Assembly: GCF_009697385.1 (NCBI RefSeq)
Contig: NZ_VUNL01000004.1
Location: forward strand, 62,001 to 126,000
DNA: 64,000 bases
Reading direction: 5' to 3'
Source of the DNA: Wylensekiella montiformis
Lineage (GTDB): Bacteria; Bacillota; Negativicutes; Selenomonadales; Selenomonadaceae
Positions 26,500 to 34,326 of the stretch are shown in pieces. The notes beneath the pieces were generated by a model. It was not told the DNA's origin. It ran no database searches and was given only the letters and a program-made list of their open reading frames with translations. Within the stretch, counting starts at the first letter, position 1. Every line of letters begins with the position of its first letter. Made by a program: the position numbers and the translations under genes.

Positions 26500-26537
26500 A
26501 ATGCAAGTATATTTTATTGTCAAAATATACTTGCATT
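26500..26537 (-). promoter_or_regulatory. 16-bp inverted repeat, probable RpiR operator overlapping a promoter
   Basis: AATGCAAGTATATTTT (26500-26515), 6-base spacer, exact complement at 26522-26537. On the minus strand a candidate -35 (TTGCAT, within the dyad) and a -10-like TAGGAT 17 bases on lead into the rpiR operon. The dyad is followed by five T's on the minus strand, so it may also end the upstream gene (stop at 26570); its AT-only-rich stem makes operator the better reading. Confidence 0.7.
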
Positions 26538-26569
26538 AAAATATTTCCTTGTCACGCGGCGGCCCGGCG

Positions 26570-27883
26570 TCATTGCTGCAGCCAGCCATTGATTTCCTTC
26601 TGGATCCGGTTCAGCGCGTTGTCGAAAGGAATCGATCCGTCAATGACGCCGCGCAGTTCGCTGTCCGCACGCATCATCACTTCCTCATACCGCGCGAATT
26701 TCGGCTCCATGACGGCATGATCCATGACAGCGCTGACGACTCTGAGATCCAGCCCGCCGCCCGGCGAAGCGGTGTCCGGCATCTCCTGCAGGCTTCCGGA
26801 CTCCACGACATCGCGACGCACCGGAAGGCCCTGTGACCGCTCCAGCGTCAGCTTCTGGATCTCCGGATCGTAGCAGATCTCTTTCAGGAGCTGCCAGGCC
26901 AGCCCTTTATGATGCGACCGGGCGCTCATGCCCATGAGCATCGTCTGCAGCGAGGAAGAGCTGCTGCCGGACGGCCCGGCAGGCAGGGGAATGCAGTCCC
27001 ATTCAAAGGAACTGTATTTTTTGATGCGCCACGGGTATGGCTTGTAGGTGCGGTATTCCGCAAAAGTGAACGGCCGAAAGGCTACCCGCCCCATATCAAA
27101 ATCCCGGGCGGTCACTTCGCGGCCCTGCTCCAGCTTGTGCAGCTCCCGCAGGAAGCGAACCGTCTCTTCCATGCGCGAATCGGCGAAAAACGAGGCCTTC
27201 CCGTCCTCGCGGAAGAGCCGTACCCCGTTCGCGACCGCGGCGAGCCGCCAGCCGTAGTCGTAGACGCCGAACTGATCAATCCGCCCGTCGCCGTCTGTAT
27301 CCCGGGTGACGCGGCGGCAAATTTCATAGAACTCCTGCCAGGTCCAGTCGTTGCGGGGGATCGGGATGCCTTCGCGGGCCAGCAGCGTCTTGTTCACGAA
27401 CATCAGCGTCGGCACGCTGGCGGCGGGCAGGGCATAAATCTCACCGTCATACCGGCCATAGTCCAGAGCGGCCGGATAGTAGACCTCCCACGAGAAGGAC
27501 GGATCGCGGCTGCCGGTTTCGCTGATCGGCTGCAGGGCGCCGATCGAGGCATACAGATTAAAATCCTTTCCCGGTATGACGAAGATGTCCGGCTCATCTC
27601 CGGATAACAGCCGGCCGGCCAGCCATTCCGAATAATCTTCCTTTTTGATGCCGCTGACATAGGACACTGTGACGCCGGGATGTTCCCGCTCAAATTTTTC
27701 CACAGCGGCATCCACGACGGCATAGGAATCGCTGTCCGGCACGTCCCAGTTGCTGCCCGCGAACAGGCCGATGCGCAAGGTCACCGGCTGCTGTCTCTGC
27801 TGATACAGGCCCCCCAGCACGAGCAGCAGCACAGCTGCCAGCAGCAGGCCGAGTCTCCGCTTTGCGTCCGCACTCATCCTCAT
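26570..27883 (-). CDS. extracellular solute-binding protein (family 1-like), membrane-anchored
   Basis: One N-terminal membrane helix (RLGLLLAAVLLLVLGGLYQQ) without a lipobox Cys, then a binding-protein fold: FEREHPGVTVSYVSGIKKED, LLSGDEPDIFVIPGKDFNLY, ALPAASVPTLMFVNKTLLAR, NDWTWQEFYEICRRVTRD followed by TDGDGRIDQFGVYDYGW. These are typical of sugar-binding proteins of ABC importers (SBP_bac_1). No ABC permease or ATPase is in the window. The start codon overlaps the stop of the response regulator (ATGA), so it belongs to the sensing operon. I infer a sensory rather than transport role, perhaps presenting sugar to the kinase. Confidence 0.82.
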   Translation of the reverse strand: MRMSADAKRRLGLLLAAVLLLVLGGLYQQRQQPVTLRIGLFAGSNWDVPDSDSYAVVDAAVEKFEREHPGVTVSYVSGIKKEDYSEWLAGRLLSGDEPDIFVIPGKDFNLYASIGALQPISETGSRDPSFSWEVYYPAALDYGRYDGEIYALPAASVPTLMFVNKTLLAREGIPIPRNDWTWQEFYEICRRVTRDTDGDGRIDQFGVYDYGWRLAAVANGVRLFREDGKASFFADSRMEETVRFLRELHKLEQGREVTARDFDMGRVAFRPFTFAEYRTYKPYPWRIKKYSSFEWDCIPLPAGPSGSSSSSLQTMLMGMSARSHHKGLAWQLLKEICYDPEIQKLTLERSQGLPVRRDVVESGSLQEMPDTASPGGGLDLRVVSAVMDHAVMEPKFARYEEVMMRADSELRGVIDGSIPFDNALNRIQKEINGWLQQ

Positions 27884-28554
27884 CCCCGATCCACCTCAGC
27901 GGCGGCCAGCCCGGTCTGAACGGCCCAGATCGCCAGCTGCGTGCGATCGCGCAGATCCAGCTTGGACAGGACAGAGGAGAGTCCGTTGCGAACCGTACCC
28001 TCGGAGAGGCTCAGGCGGGCCGCGATTTCCCGATTGGACAGGCCATGTCCGACCAGACACGCGATATTTCGCTCCGTCCGCGTCAGTTCCTCCGTACCCG
28101 CGCCGCCCGTCTCAACCGGCAGACTGCTCTGCGCCATCCGGCTGAACAGGCGGACGACCTTCGTCGCAATGTCGGGATTGATCATCGCACCGCCCGATAC
28201 GACCGTGCGGATGGCCCGGGTCAGCTCCGGCACGGACACGCCCTTTAAGAGATAGCCGCTGGCTCCGTATTTGAGCGCATTGAATACGTATTCATCGTCG
28301 TCAAAGGTCGTCAGGATGATGATGCGGACTTTGGGATAGCGCTCCTTGACGATGCGCGTCGCCTGCACGCCGTCAAGCTCCGGCATGCGCACGTCCATGA
28401 GTATGACATCCGGCTGCTGCGCGGCCAGCAGATCCATGAGCTGCCGCCCGTTTTCCGCCAGCGCAGTGACCTTCATATCCGCATGCTGATCCAGCACGAT
28501 TTTCAGGCTTTCACGGATCAATTCCTGATCATCCGCGATCATGATCGATATCAT
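27880..28554 (-). CDS. NarL/LuxR-type response regulator
   Basis: Receiver domain (residues 1-120) with acid pocket D8-D9, phospho-acceptor D54 (ILMDVRMPELDG), T82/T83 and K104 (GYLLKG), then a C-terminal LuxR HTH (ELTRTERNIACLVGHGLSNR, EIAARLSLSEGTVRNGLSSV, LSKLDLRDRTQLAIWAV). It is the partner of the histidine kinase whose 3' end it overlaps by 26 bases. GGGGG precedes ATG 28554. Likely target: the mannose-family PTS promoter nearby, which has dyad half-sites at activator distance (inference). Confidence 0.92.
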   Translation of the reverse strand: MISIMIADDQELIRESLKIVLDQHADMKVTALAENGRQLMDLLAAQQPDVILMDVRMPELDGVQATRIVKERYPKVRIIILTTFDDDEYVFNALKYGASGYLLKGVSVPELTRAIRTVVSGGAMINPDIATKVVRLFSRMAQSSLPVETGGAGTEELTRTERNIACLVGHGLSNREIAARLSLSEGTVRNGLSSVLSKLDLRDRTQLAIWAVQTGLAAAEVDRG

Positions 28555-29872
28555 AGGCTTCCCCCTTCTCTGTCCCGGCCGGTATCACGGCCTCCAATGT
28601 AAATCCCTGATCGCTCCAGCAGCGCAGCCGTCCGTGCAGCAGTTCCAGACGCTCCCGCATGTGGCGGAGCCCGAAGCCGGGCTTTACCTCGCTGCAGCCC
28701 GCGCCATTGTCTGCGATGATCAGATAGACCCGGCCCGGCTCCGTACCGATGGTCACTATGACCTCCGTCGCATGGCCGTGGCGGTTGGCGTTGGTGACGC
28801 CCTCCTGCACGACGCGGTAGAGGACCTCCTCTTCATCCTCGCGCAGGTGATCCGGCCAGCCCAGCGCAACGAGCCGGATTTTCATGCCGGAAGATTCGGC
28901 AAACTCCGCGACCATCCGGGCCATCGCGTGCCGCAGCGGCAGTTTTTCCAGATCGTCGGGGCGCAGTTTCCGGACCGAGCGCCGCACGTCCGTAATGCCG
29001 CGCCGCGCGGTTTCCCGGATTTTAGCCAGCTGCTTTTTGGCCGCCTCCGGCGCGGCGTCCACCAGAATGATGCAGGCGTCAAGCCCCGCTGCGATGCCGG
29101 TCAGGGCATGGCCTAGCGTATCGTGAATCTCCCGCGCGAGCCGGTTGCGCTCGCGCGTCTCCGCCATGCGCTCTGCCTCCAGCGCATAGGCTCTCAGTTT
29201 GCGGTTGGCCTCGCCGAGCTGCCGGTTCAGGCTGGCGATGCGCTCTTTCTCCCGGTGCTTATTCTGCACGAGCAGAACCAGCCAGGAGACGAACAGGATC
29301 AGGTTGACGGAGACAAATCCGTTCTTGATGGCCAGCAGCCACGCCTGCACCGACGGCCGGTAGTACGCAGCATAGGCGTCAAACGGCGCGACATGCCCCT
29401 GAAAGACGGCCAGATTGTAGTTGGCGATGACGTAAAGCCCGAACATGGCTCCGACGAGCAGCCAGCTCTGCTTTTCCCCCTGATAGCGGTGCATCAGATC
29501 CGCCACCACCAGCAGAACCACGCCGTCGTAGGCCAGATTCAGGCTGCGCATCAGCAGGACGCAGGCCCCTGTCTCCGCGAGAAATACGACGTACTGTCCA
29601 CCGGAGCGCAGCAACTGGCGGCGGTAGAGGAAACCGAGCAAAACCAGCAGCAGAAAGGATCCGGCGGCCAGAAGAAAGCCCTGCGCAGCTGGAAGGGGAA
29701 CGATCGGCAGCGAGGAAAGGAACGTGCGGGCCGCCATGCTGCTGACAATCTTTTCCTGCGTAATGCTCATGAATCCGGCCATGAGGAATACGACGAGGCC
29801 GTTATATACGGCCAGCAGCCGGTACAACCCGCGGATGCGGGACTCGCCGTCCGCCGGCATGATCTCTGCCAT
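28529..29872 (-). CDS. sensor histidine kinase, NarL-partner (HisKA_3) class
   Basis: Five or six membrane helices in residues 1-215 (LLAVYNGLVVFLMAGFMS, GFLLAAGSFLLLVLLGFLYR, WLLVGAMFGLYVIANYNLAV, VNLILFVSWLVLLVQNKHRE), a coiled linker, HisKA_3 with the phospho-His in RLAREIHDTLGHALTG, and a HATPase with VVQEGVTNANRHGHATEVIV, IIADNGAGC and GFGLRHMRERLELLHGRL. It lacks a large periplasmic sensor domain, so it may read the two adjacent binding proteins. ATG 29872 shares TGATG with the upstream gene and has GGGAGGG 9 bases before. Confidence 0.9.
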   Translation of the reverse strand: MAEIMPADGESRIRGLYRLLAVYNGLVVFLMAGFMSITQEKIVSSMAARTFLSSLPIVPLPAAQGFLLAAGSFLLLVLLGFLYRRQLLRSGGQYVVFLAETGACVLLMRSLNLAYDGVVLLVVADLMHRYQGEKQSWLLVGAMFGLYVIANYNLAVFQGHVAPFDAYAAYYRPSVQAWLLAIKNGFVSVNLILFVSWLVLLVQNKHREKERIASLNRQLGEANRKLRAYALEAERMAETRERNRLAREIHDTLGHALTGIAAGLDACIILVDAAPEAAKKQLAKIRETARRGITDVRRSVRKLRPDDLEKLPLRHAMARMVAEFAESSGMKIRLVALGWPDHLREDEEEVLYRVVQEGVTNANRHGHATEVIVTIGTEPGRVYLIIADNGAGCSEVKPGFGLRHMRERLELLHGRLRCWSDQGFTLEAVIPAGTEKGEAYDIDHDRG

Positions 29873-30840
29873 CAATCCCAGCCCTCCCTGTTGCTCTCAT
29901 CGATATTGCCGCTCGTCCACAGCCGGGTCGGCAGGCGAATCTCCTTCTGCACCGGCTCTCCCGCGAGAAACCGGTATGCCTGCTCGGCAGCCAGACGGCC
30001 GATCTGGCGCGGAGACTGTCCGGCCGTAGCGGTCATGCGGCCGCGGGCGATCATTTCCTTCGTTTCCGGCACGCCGTCCACGCCGTAGACCAGCACATCA
30101 TCCAGCCGTCCGGCATGCTGCAGGGAAGCGATAGCCCCCAGCGCCGCCGGATCGTTGAGCGCCATGACGATGCGGATGTCCGGATGGCGCCGGAGCATGC
30201 GGTCCATCGCCGGCATGGCCTGTTCCAACTGACCCATACATTCCTCCTCGTCCACGATCCGAAACTCCGGATGGCCGGATAAGGTATCCTTAAAGCCGCG
30301 GATGCGGTCTACCGAGGAGCGGGCCTGCGTATGCTTGAGCAGCGCCACTTTTCCCCCCGCCGCATGTTCCAGCAGATGCCGGGCGCACTGCACACCGGCC
30401 AGATAATTGTCCGACATGACTGTGCTGGCCACATCGCTCTCGTCCTGCACGCTGGTATCGATGGCGATGACCGGGATATGAGCCTGACGCGCGGCTTCAA
30501 GCGCCGGGCCGATCCGCTGCCAGTCTACGGGATTGACGAACAACACCTGAACACCGTCGTCGATGAGTTCCTGAATTTCTTCCCGCTGACGTTCTACAGA
30601 CAGCGCGGGATCGCGCGTCAAAAGGACATCGCCGTGTTCCTCCACCGCCAGACGAATCTCTTCGTCGATCACTTCATAGAAGGGATTGTTCAGCGTCATA
30701 TATACCGCGCCAAATTTGCGCCGGTGTTCATTCTGCCGGGCAGACAGATCCTGCTGGGAGAGCCATATCAGCCCCAGCAGAACGAGCATGCCGGCCAGTC
30801 CGAGCAGCAGCGCCCGGAAGCCAAGTTCCCGCTTGTCCAT
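29872..30840 (-). CDS. periplasmic sugar-binding (LacI-fold) protein, membrane-anchored
   Basis: N-terminal anchor (FRALLLGLAGMLVLLGLIWL, no lipobox Cys), then a periplasmic-binding-protein type I fold: FGAVYMTLNNPFYEVIDEEI, QELIDDGVQVLFVNPVDWQR, HIPVIAIDTSVQDESDVAST, VALLKHTQARSSVDRIRGFK, IVMALNDPAALGAIASLQHA, and TATAGQSPRQIGRLAAEQAY. This resembles ribose/xylose-type ABC binding proteins, but no ABC components are nearby. First gene of the SBP-kinase-regulator-SBP operon. AGGCGG precedes ATG 30840; an ATG 18 bases upstream also has a possible Shine-Dalgarno. Confidence 0.85.
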   Translation of the reverse strand: MDKRELGFRALLLGLAGMLVLLGLIWLSQQDLSARQNEHRRKFGAVYMTLNNPFYEVIDEEIRLAVEEHGDVLLTRDPALSVERQREEIQELIDDGVQVLFVNPVDWQRIGPALEAARQAHIPVIAIDTSVQDESDVASTVMSDNYLAGVQCARHLLEHAAGGKVALLKHTQARSSVDRIRGFKDTLSGHPEFRIVDEEECMGQLEQAMPAMDRMLRRHPDIRIVMALNDPAALGAIASLQHAGRLDDVLVYGVDGVPETKEMIARGRMTATAGQSPRQIGRLAAEQAYRFLAGEPVQKEIRLPTRLWTSGNIDESNREGWD

Positions 30841-30903
30841 CGTATTCCGCCTTTCCATTCTTCTGCCTTCAATTATATCATATCACACGGCGCCGCTGCA
30901 TAT

Positions 30904-30949
30904 CCCCAAAAAAGGAGTCCCGCCGTGCGGCAGGACTCCTTTTTTGGGG
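30904..30949 (-). terminator. intrinsic terminator after the mannose-family PTS operon
   Basis: A 17-bp perfect outer stem beginning CCCCAAAAAAGGAGTCC (30904-30920) with its complement at 30933-30949, and an inner GCC/GGC pair. T and A runs inside both arms make it active in either direction. It separates the PTS operon from the sensing operon. Confidence 0.85.
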
Positions 30950-31026
30950 TATTGTGTTACATAATGGAAGAAGTAAATGTAATATATGGATATGCCGGAG
31001 GACGGGGCTTTGCCGTCCCGCGGCTA

Positions 31027-31851
31027 TCAGGCAAAGAGGCCAATGGCATAGCCGACGATGCCCAGCGCGAACAGTCCGAGGATGATGATCAGCGGATTCA
31101 CATTCTTGCGGAGCAGCCACATGCAGGCAAACGTCATGAGAAGCGGCACGATGCCGGGCATCAGGCTGTCCAGAATGCTCTGGACGGTGGTCACGACCGG
31201 CTCGCCCTGACTGTTCGTGTACGAGGACAGGACCATCGGCATGTTGACCGTCGTCCATTTCGCCACGAGTGCGCCCATGACCAGAAGACCAAGAACGGAA
31301 GAACCCTCCGTGAGGTAACGCATGCGGTTGCCCCCCACTTCATTGACGAGTTCCGTGCCCTTGCTGTACCCGTACATGACGCCGTACCAGTTCGTCAGCA
31401 GACGGATCAGGTTGAAGGCGATAAAGAAGATCAGCGGGCCGATGATGCTGCCGGTCAGCGCAATGCCCGCGCCAAGAGCGGCCAGGACAGGGCGCAGCGT
31501 CCCCCAGAAAATCGGATCGCCGACGCCGGCCAGCGGCCCGATCAGGCCGACTTTGACACCGGATAGGGTATCTTCGCCGATGTCGGCGCCGTTGGCCCGT
31601 TTTTCCTCCATCGCGGCGACGATGCCCATGATCGGCGTCGCCAGAAACGGCTGTGTATTGAAAAACTCCAAGTGACGCTTCAACGAGCGCTTGTACTCCT
31701 CAGGATCATCCTTGTACAGTTTCTTGAGCGCCGGTATCAGGGACACGCAGAAACCGATGGCCTGCATGCGCTCGAAGTTGAATGAGCCGAGCAGGAAATT
31801 AGAGCGGATAAAGATCGATACCAGATCGCTTTTGTTTAGTTTCTTTTCCAT
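31027..31851 (-). CDS. PTS mannose/fructose/sorbose family EIID
   Basis: Begins with the EIID signature SIFIRSNFLLGSFNFERMQA followed by IGFCVSLIPALKKLY; further on GIVAAMEEKRANGADIG, VGLIGPLAGVGDPIFWGTLR and a C-terminal membrane helix. With EIIC it forms the membrane channel of mannose-class PTS permeases. 274 aa is typical. GAGGAGG precedes the ATG. Last gene of a IIB-IIC-IID operon; a IIA component was not found in the window. Confidence 0.93.
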   Translation of the reverse strand: MEKKLNKSDLVSIFIRSNFLLGSFNFERMQAIGFCVSLIPALKKLYKDDPEEYKRSLKRHLEFFNTQPFLATPIMGIVAAMEEKRANGADIGEDTLSGVKVGLIGPLAGVGDPIFWGTLRPVLAALGAGIALTGSIIGPLIFFIAFNLIRLLTNWYGVMYGYSKGTELVNEVGGNRMRYLTEGSSVLGLLVMGALVAKWTTVNMPMVLSSYTNSQGEPVVTTVQSILDSLMPGIVPLLMTFACMWLLRKNVNPLIIILGLFALGIVGYAIGLFA

Positions 31852-31864
31852 GAGCTGCGCCTCC

Positions 31865-32665
31865 TCACATCAGGTCCGAATCATCGATGTCATCCAGCGG
31901 ATCGCCGGAGCTGCCGCCGGCCGAGGCCGTATTGAGCTCCCGCTGCAGTCCGCGGATATGGAAATAGGCGCAGATCAGTCCGATGGCGCCGAAGCCGATG
32001 AGATTGACCTTCGTGAACACCGCGATCAAGAAGCCGAGGAAAAAGTACGGCATGAGCGATCTGGCATTCATCATGTTGATGACCATAGCATAACCGACGA
32101 CGACGATGAATCCGCCGGAAACCTGCAGTCCGCGGGTAATGACTTCCGGGATGGAGGCCAGCATGGCGTTGACGGTATCGGTGCCGGCGACCAATGCGAC
32201 CACGGCTGCCGGAACGGCGACGCGGATGGCCTGCAGCATCAGGCCGCCGATATGGCACATTTCAATGCCGAAGGCATTGCCCTCCAGGGCAAATTTATCC
32301 GCCAGATGCTGAAAGAATACGGTAATCGTGCGGACAAAGATGGTCAGCACCTGTCCGGCAGCGGCCAGCGGCACGGCCAGCGCGATGCCGGCGCCGATGC
32401 TCTGATGGCCGACGATAACAAGGATAGCCGATACGACGGATGCCAGAGCGGCATCCGGCGCCATGGCGGCGCCGACATTCATCCAGCCGAGCGCCAGCAT
32501 TTCGAGCGTGCCGCCAAGTATGATTCCGGTCGTGATATCGCCGAGCACCAGCCCGACCAATGTGCAGGCGACGAGCGGACGGTGGAACTGGCACTCATCG
32601 AGCACGCTTCCCATACCGGCCACTGCTGCGACGATAATCAGTAAAATAAACTGCATGGTAGTCAT
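31865..32665 (-). CDS. PTS mannose/fructose/sorbose family EIIC
   Basis: A hydrophobic 266-residue protein with VGLVLGDITTGIILGGTLEM, LALGWMNVGAAMAPDAALAS and VISAILVIVGHQ-like segments, the EIIC pattern of the mannose class, with Gly-rich helices. Forms the translocation path with EIID. GGAGGAG precedes ATG 32665. The C-terminal ~20 residues are hydrophilic (GGSSGDPLDDIDDSDLM). Cotranscribed with IIB (21-base gap) and IID (13-base gap). Confidence 0.93.
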   Translation of the reverse strand: MTTMQFILLIIVAAVAGMGSVLDECQFHRPLVACTLVGLVLGDITTGIILGGTLEMLALGWMNVGAAMAPDAALASVVSAILVIVGHQSIGAGIALAVPLAAAGQVLTIFVRTITVFFQHLADKFALEGNAFGIEMCHIGGLMLQAIRVAVPAAVVALVAGTDTVNAMLASIPEVITRGLQVSGGFIVVVGYAMVINMMNARSLMPYFFLGFLIAVFTKVNLIGFGAIGLICAYFHIRGLQRELNTASAGGSSGDPLDDIDDSDLM

Positions 32666-32686
32666 ATGCGATACTCCTCCTCTCCG

Positions 32687-33178
32687 TCAGACCAGCCCTT
32701 TGGCCTGAAGCGCCGACATGAGATCCCCCTTCGGCTCATTGGCCAGCTTGCGAATCTCGACCTCGATGCCCATATCCCGCAGTTCCAGCAGGGCTTTGAC
32801 ATCCTCCTGATTGACCGCCACGGCGCTGGAGATCAGCGTATCGCCGTCCTTATAAGTCATGCCGCCCAGATTGACGGACTTGAACGGGATCCCGCCCTTC
32901 ACGGCCCGCACGACATCCGCCGGCTTGGTGAACAGGAATAAGGTCTTAAACGGCGCGTACTTTGGATTCTTGTAAGCCTCGCAGGCTTTCTCCACCGGCA
33001 CGACATACGCCTTGATCCCCGGCGGAGCCACCTGCAGCAGCAGCTTCTTCCGCATGGCGTCCTGCGCGACTTCATCACTGCAGCACATGATCCGGTTGCA
33101 GCCGGTGACTTTGGTCCAGACGGTAGCGACCTGCCCGTGAATCAGGCGGTCATCGATGCGGCAAAATGCGATTTCCAT
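32687..33178 (-). CDS. PTS mannose/fructose/sorbose family EIIB
   Basis: Starts IAFCRIDDRLIHGQVATVWT, the mannose-class EIIB signature in which the His of RLIHGQV is phosphorylated. Then RIMCCSDEVAQDAMRKKLLL and VNLGGMTYKDGDTLISSAVA as usual. 163 aa. First gene of the operon, with AAGGGG before the ATG. It needs a mannose-class EIIA, which is not in this window, so an unlinked IIA must serve it. Confidence 0.93.
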   Translation of the reverse strand: MEIAFCRIDDRLIHGQVATVWTKVTGCNRIMCCSDEVAQDAMRKKLLLQVAPPGIKAYVVPVEKACEAYKNPKYAPFKTLFLFTKPADVVRAVKGGIPFKSVNLGGMTYKDGDTLISSAVAVNQEDVKALLELRDMGIEVEIRKLANEPKGDLMSALQAKGLV

Positions 33179-33254
33179 GATATCTTCCCCTTTCTTCTGT
33201 CCGGCGGGCGGCCTATCCCCCGCGCCGCCTGCCGGTTACTTAACCTTCCCTTTC

Positions 33255-33283
33255 ATTGTAAGAGAAAATCCGGTCAAAGTCAG
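33255..33283 (-). promoter_or_regulatory. promoter of the mannose-family PTS operon
   Basis: Minus strand CTGACT (33283-33278), 17-base spacer, TACAAT (33260-33255). The weak -35 suits an activator-dependent promoter. I looked for a sigma-54 -24/-12 element, common for such operons, and found none. Confidence 0.55.
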
Positions 33284-33290
33284 CGGAAAT

Positions 33291-33333
33291 CTGTCACAAC
33301 TTTCTTATTGTTCCTTATGACATCTGTCATAAG
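33291..33333 (-). promoter_or_regulatory. dyad and repeated half-site upstream of the PTS promoter (activator site candidate)
   Basis: CTTATGACATCTGTCATAAG (33314-33333) is a perfect dyad centred about 75 bases before the expected start. A third half-site, TTGTGACAG (33299-33291 on the minus strand), repeats TTATGACAG (33332-33324) at a distance of 33 bases, about three helical turns. The spacing suits an activator such as the nearby NarL-type regulator. Confidence 0.6.
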
Positions 33334-33357
33334 AATCGGTTCCTGTCCACGAAAAAA

Positions 33358-33393
33358 GCCGCCGCATCCGATTTGTTCATCGGATGCGGCGGC
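33358..33393 (-). terminator. intrinsic terminator after the Wza-like gene
   Basis: Perfect 15-bp stem GCCGCCGCATCCGAT (33358-33372) with its complement (33379-33393), 6-base loop, followed by TTTTTT on the minus strand. Confidence 0.9.
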
Positions 33394-33420
33394 TGCCGCT
33401 ATGCGGACAAATTCGTCCGG

Positions 33421-34215
33421 TCAGTCCGTCAGGCCTTTATACAATGCCCAGGCATTGAAATACGGCAGAATATCATCATCCCAGCGAATGCCGTTAGACT
33501 TCGGCACATAGATGATGTCTCCGTCCTGCAGCTTGACATTCTGCGTGAGATCATGACGGCGGATGAAGTTCTTCATGTTCAGCTGTTCGTAGTACATCGT
33601 ATTGTCGATAACGCGGATAACCTGCACCCTCGTGCTGCGGCTGCGCTTCGTGTAGCCGCCGGCCGCCGTGATCGCCGCATAGGCGTTGAGGTTGTCGATG
33701 TTCATATCGTGGATGCCCGGATTTTTGACCTCGCCCATCACATAGACCCGGCGCGGGCCATAGCTCTTGATGAGGATGGACATATCCGGGATGCGGATAT
33801 ACCGGCCGAGCGCGTCCATGAGAACCTGCTTGGCTTCATCCAGCGTCAGTCCGGCCAGCTTGACCGACCCCGCATACGGCAGCTGCACATAGCCGTCCGT
33901 ACCGACCGTGATGTCATTGACCCCGATGCCGTCAGGAAAGCCGACGACCAGAATATTAATCGTATCGTACTTGGACAGCCGATAGGATTCCGTCAGGGTA
34001 TCGTGACGCAGGGTCGCCGTCTCGAATACCTTGTCCGACTGGACATAATCCATCTTTTCCTGCGCCATCCGGTCCTTTGCCTTTACCTCGACCGCCCGCG
34101 GCGCCTGAGCCGCTTCCTGCGCCGCTTCCTCAGCGGCGGACGCCTGTACCGTATTCATGCCGTTCCATACCAGACCGGCCGCGACAGCCAGAGCGCATAA
34201 TATCGCTTTTTTCAC
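33421..34215 (-). CDS. polysaccharide biosynthesis/export protein (Wza-like, outer membrane)
   Basis: A signal peptide (KKAILCALAVAAGLVWNGM..ASA) then a Poly_export domain (YRLSKYDTINILVVGFPDGI, VGTDGYVQLPYAGSVKLAGL, TLDEAKQVLMDALGRYI) and SLBB domain (RRVYVMGEVKNPGIHDMNID, NAYAAITAAGGYTKRSRSTR, and KLQDGDIIYVPKSNGIRW). Such proteins form the outer-membrane exit for capsule or exopolysaccharide. It has no lipobox Cys. The frame opens earlier, but AGGGGG lies 9 bases before GTG 34215, where the signal peptide begins, so I choose it (264 aa). It is monocistronic with its own terminator, far from the wzz locus. Confidence 0.85.
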   Translation of the reverse strand: MKKAILCALAVAAGLVWNGMNTVQASAAEEAAQEAAQAPRAVEVKAKDRMAQEKMDYVQSDKVFETATLRHDTLTESYRLSKYDTINILVVGFPDGIGVNDITVGTDGYVQLPYAGSVKLAGLTLDEAKQVLMDALGRYIRIPDMSILIKSYGPRRVYVMGEVKNPGIHDMNIDNLNAYAAITAAGGYTKRSRSTRVQVIRVIDNTMYYEQLNMKNFIRRHDLTQNVKLQDGDIIYVPKSNGIRWDDDILPYFNAWALYKGLTD

Positions 34216-34326
34216 TATTCGGATCCCCCTGTTTTCTCCCGCCCCGCCGGCAGGGAACCTGTTCCATCTTATCACTGCTATTATATCGGACCGTCCGGCC
34301 AGCGTCAACCGCTGCCGACCCGGCTT

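Noticed and set aside
26500-26537. Inverted repeat as a pure terminator of the binding-protein gene
   Set aside because: The stem is almost entirely A/T and sits in a promoter region before a regulator; operator fits better, though a double role is not excluded.
33179-33420. Sigma-54 promoter for the mannose-family PTS
   Set aside because: Such operons often use sigma-54 with LevR, but no TGGCA-N-TGC element at correct spacing was found, and no LevR gene is near.
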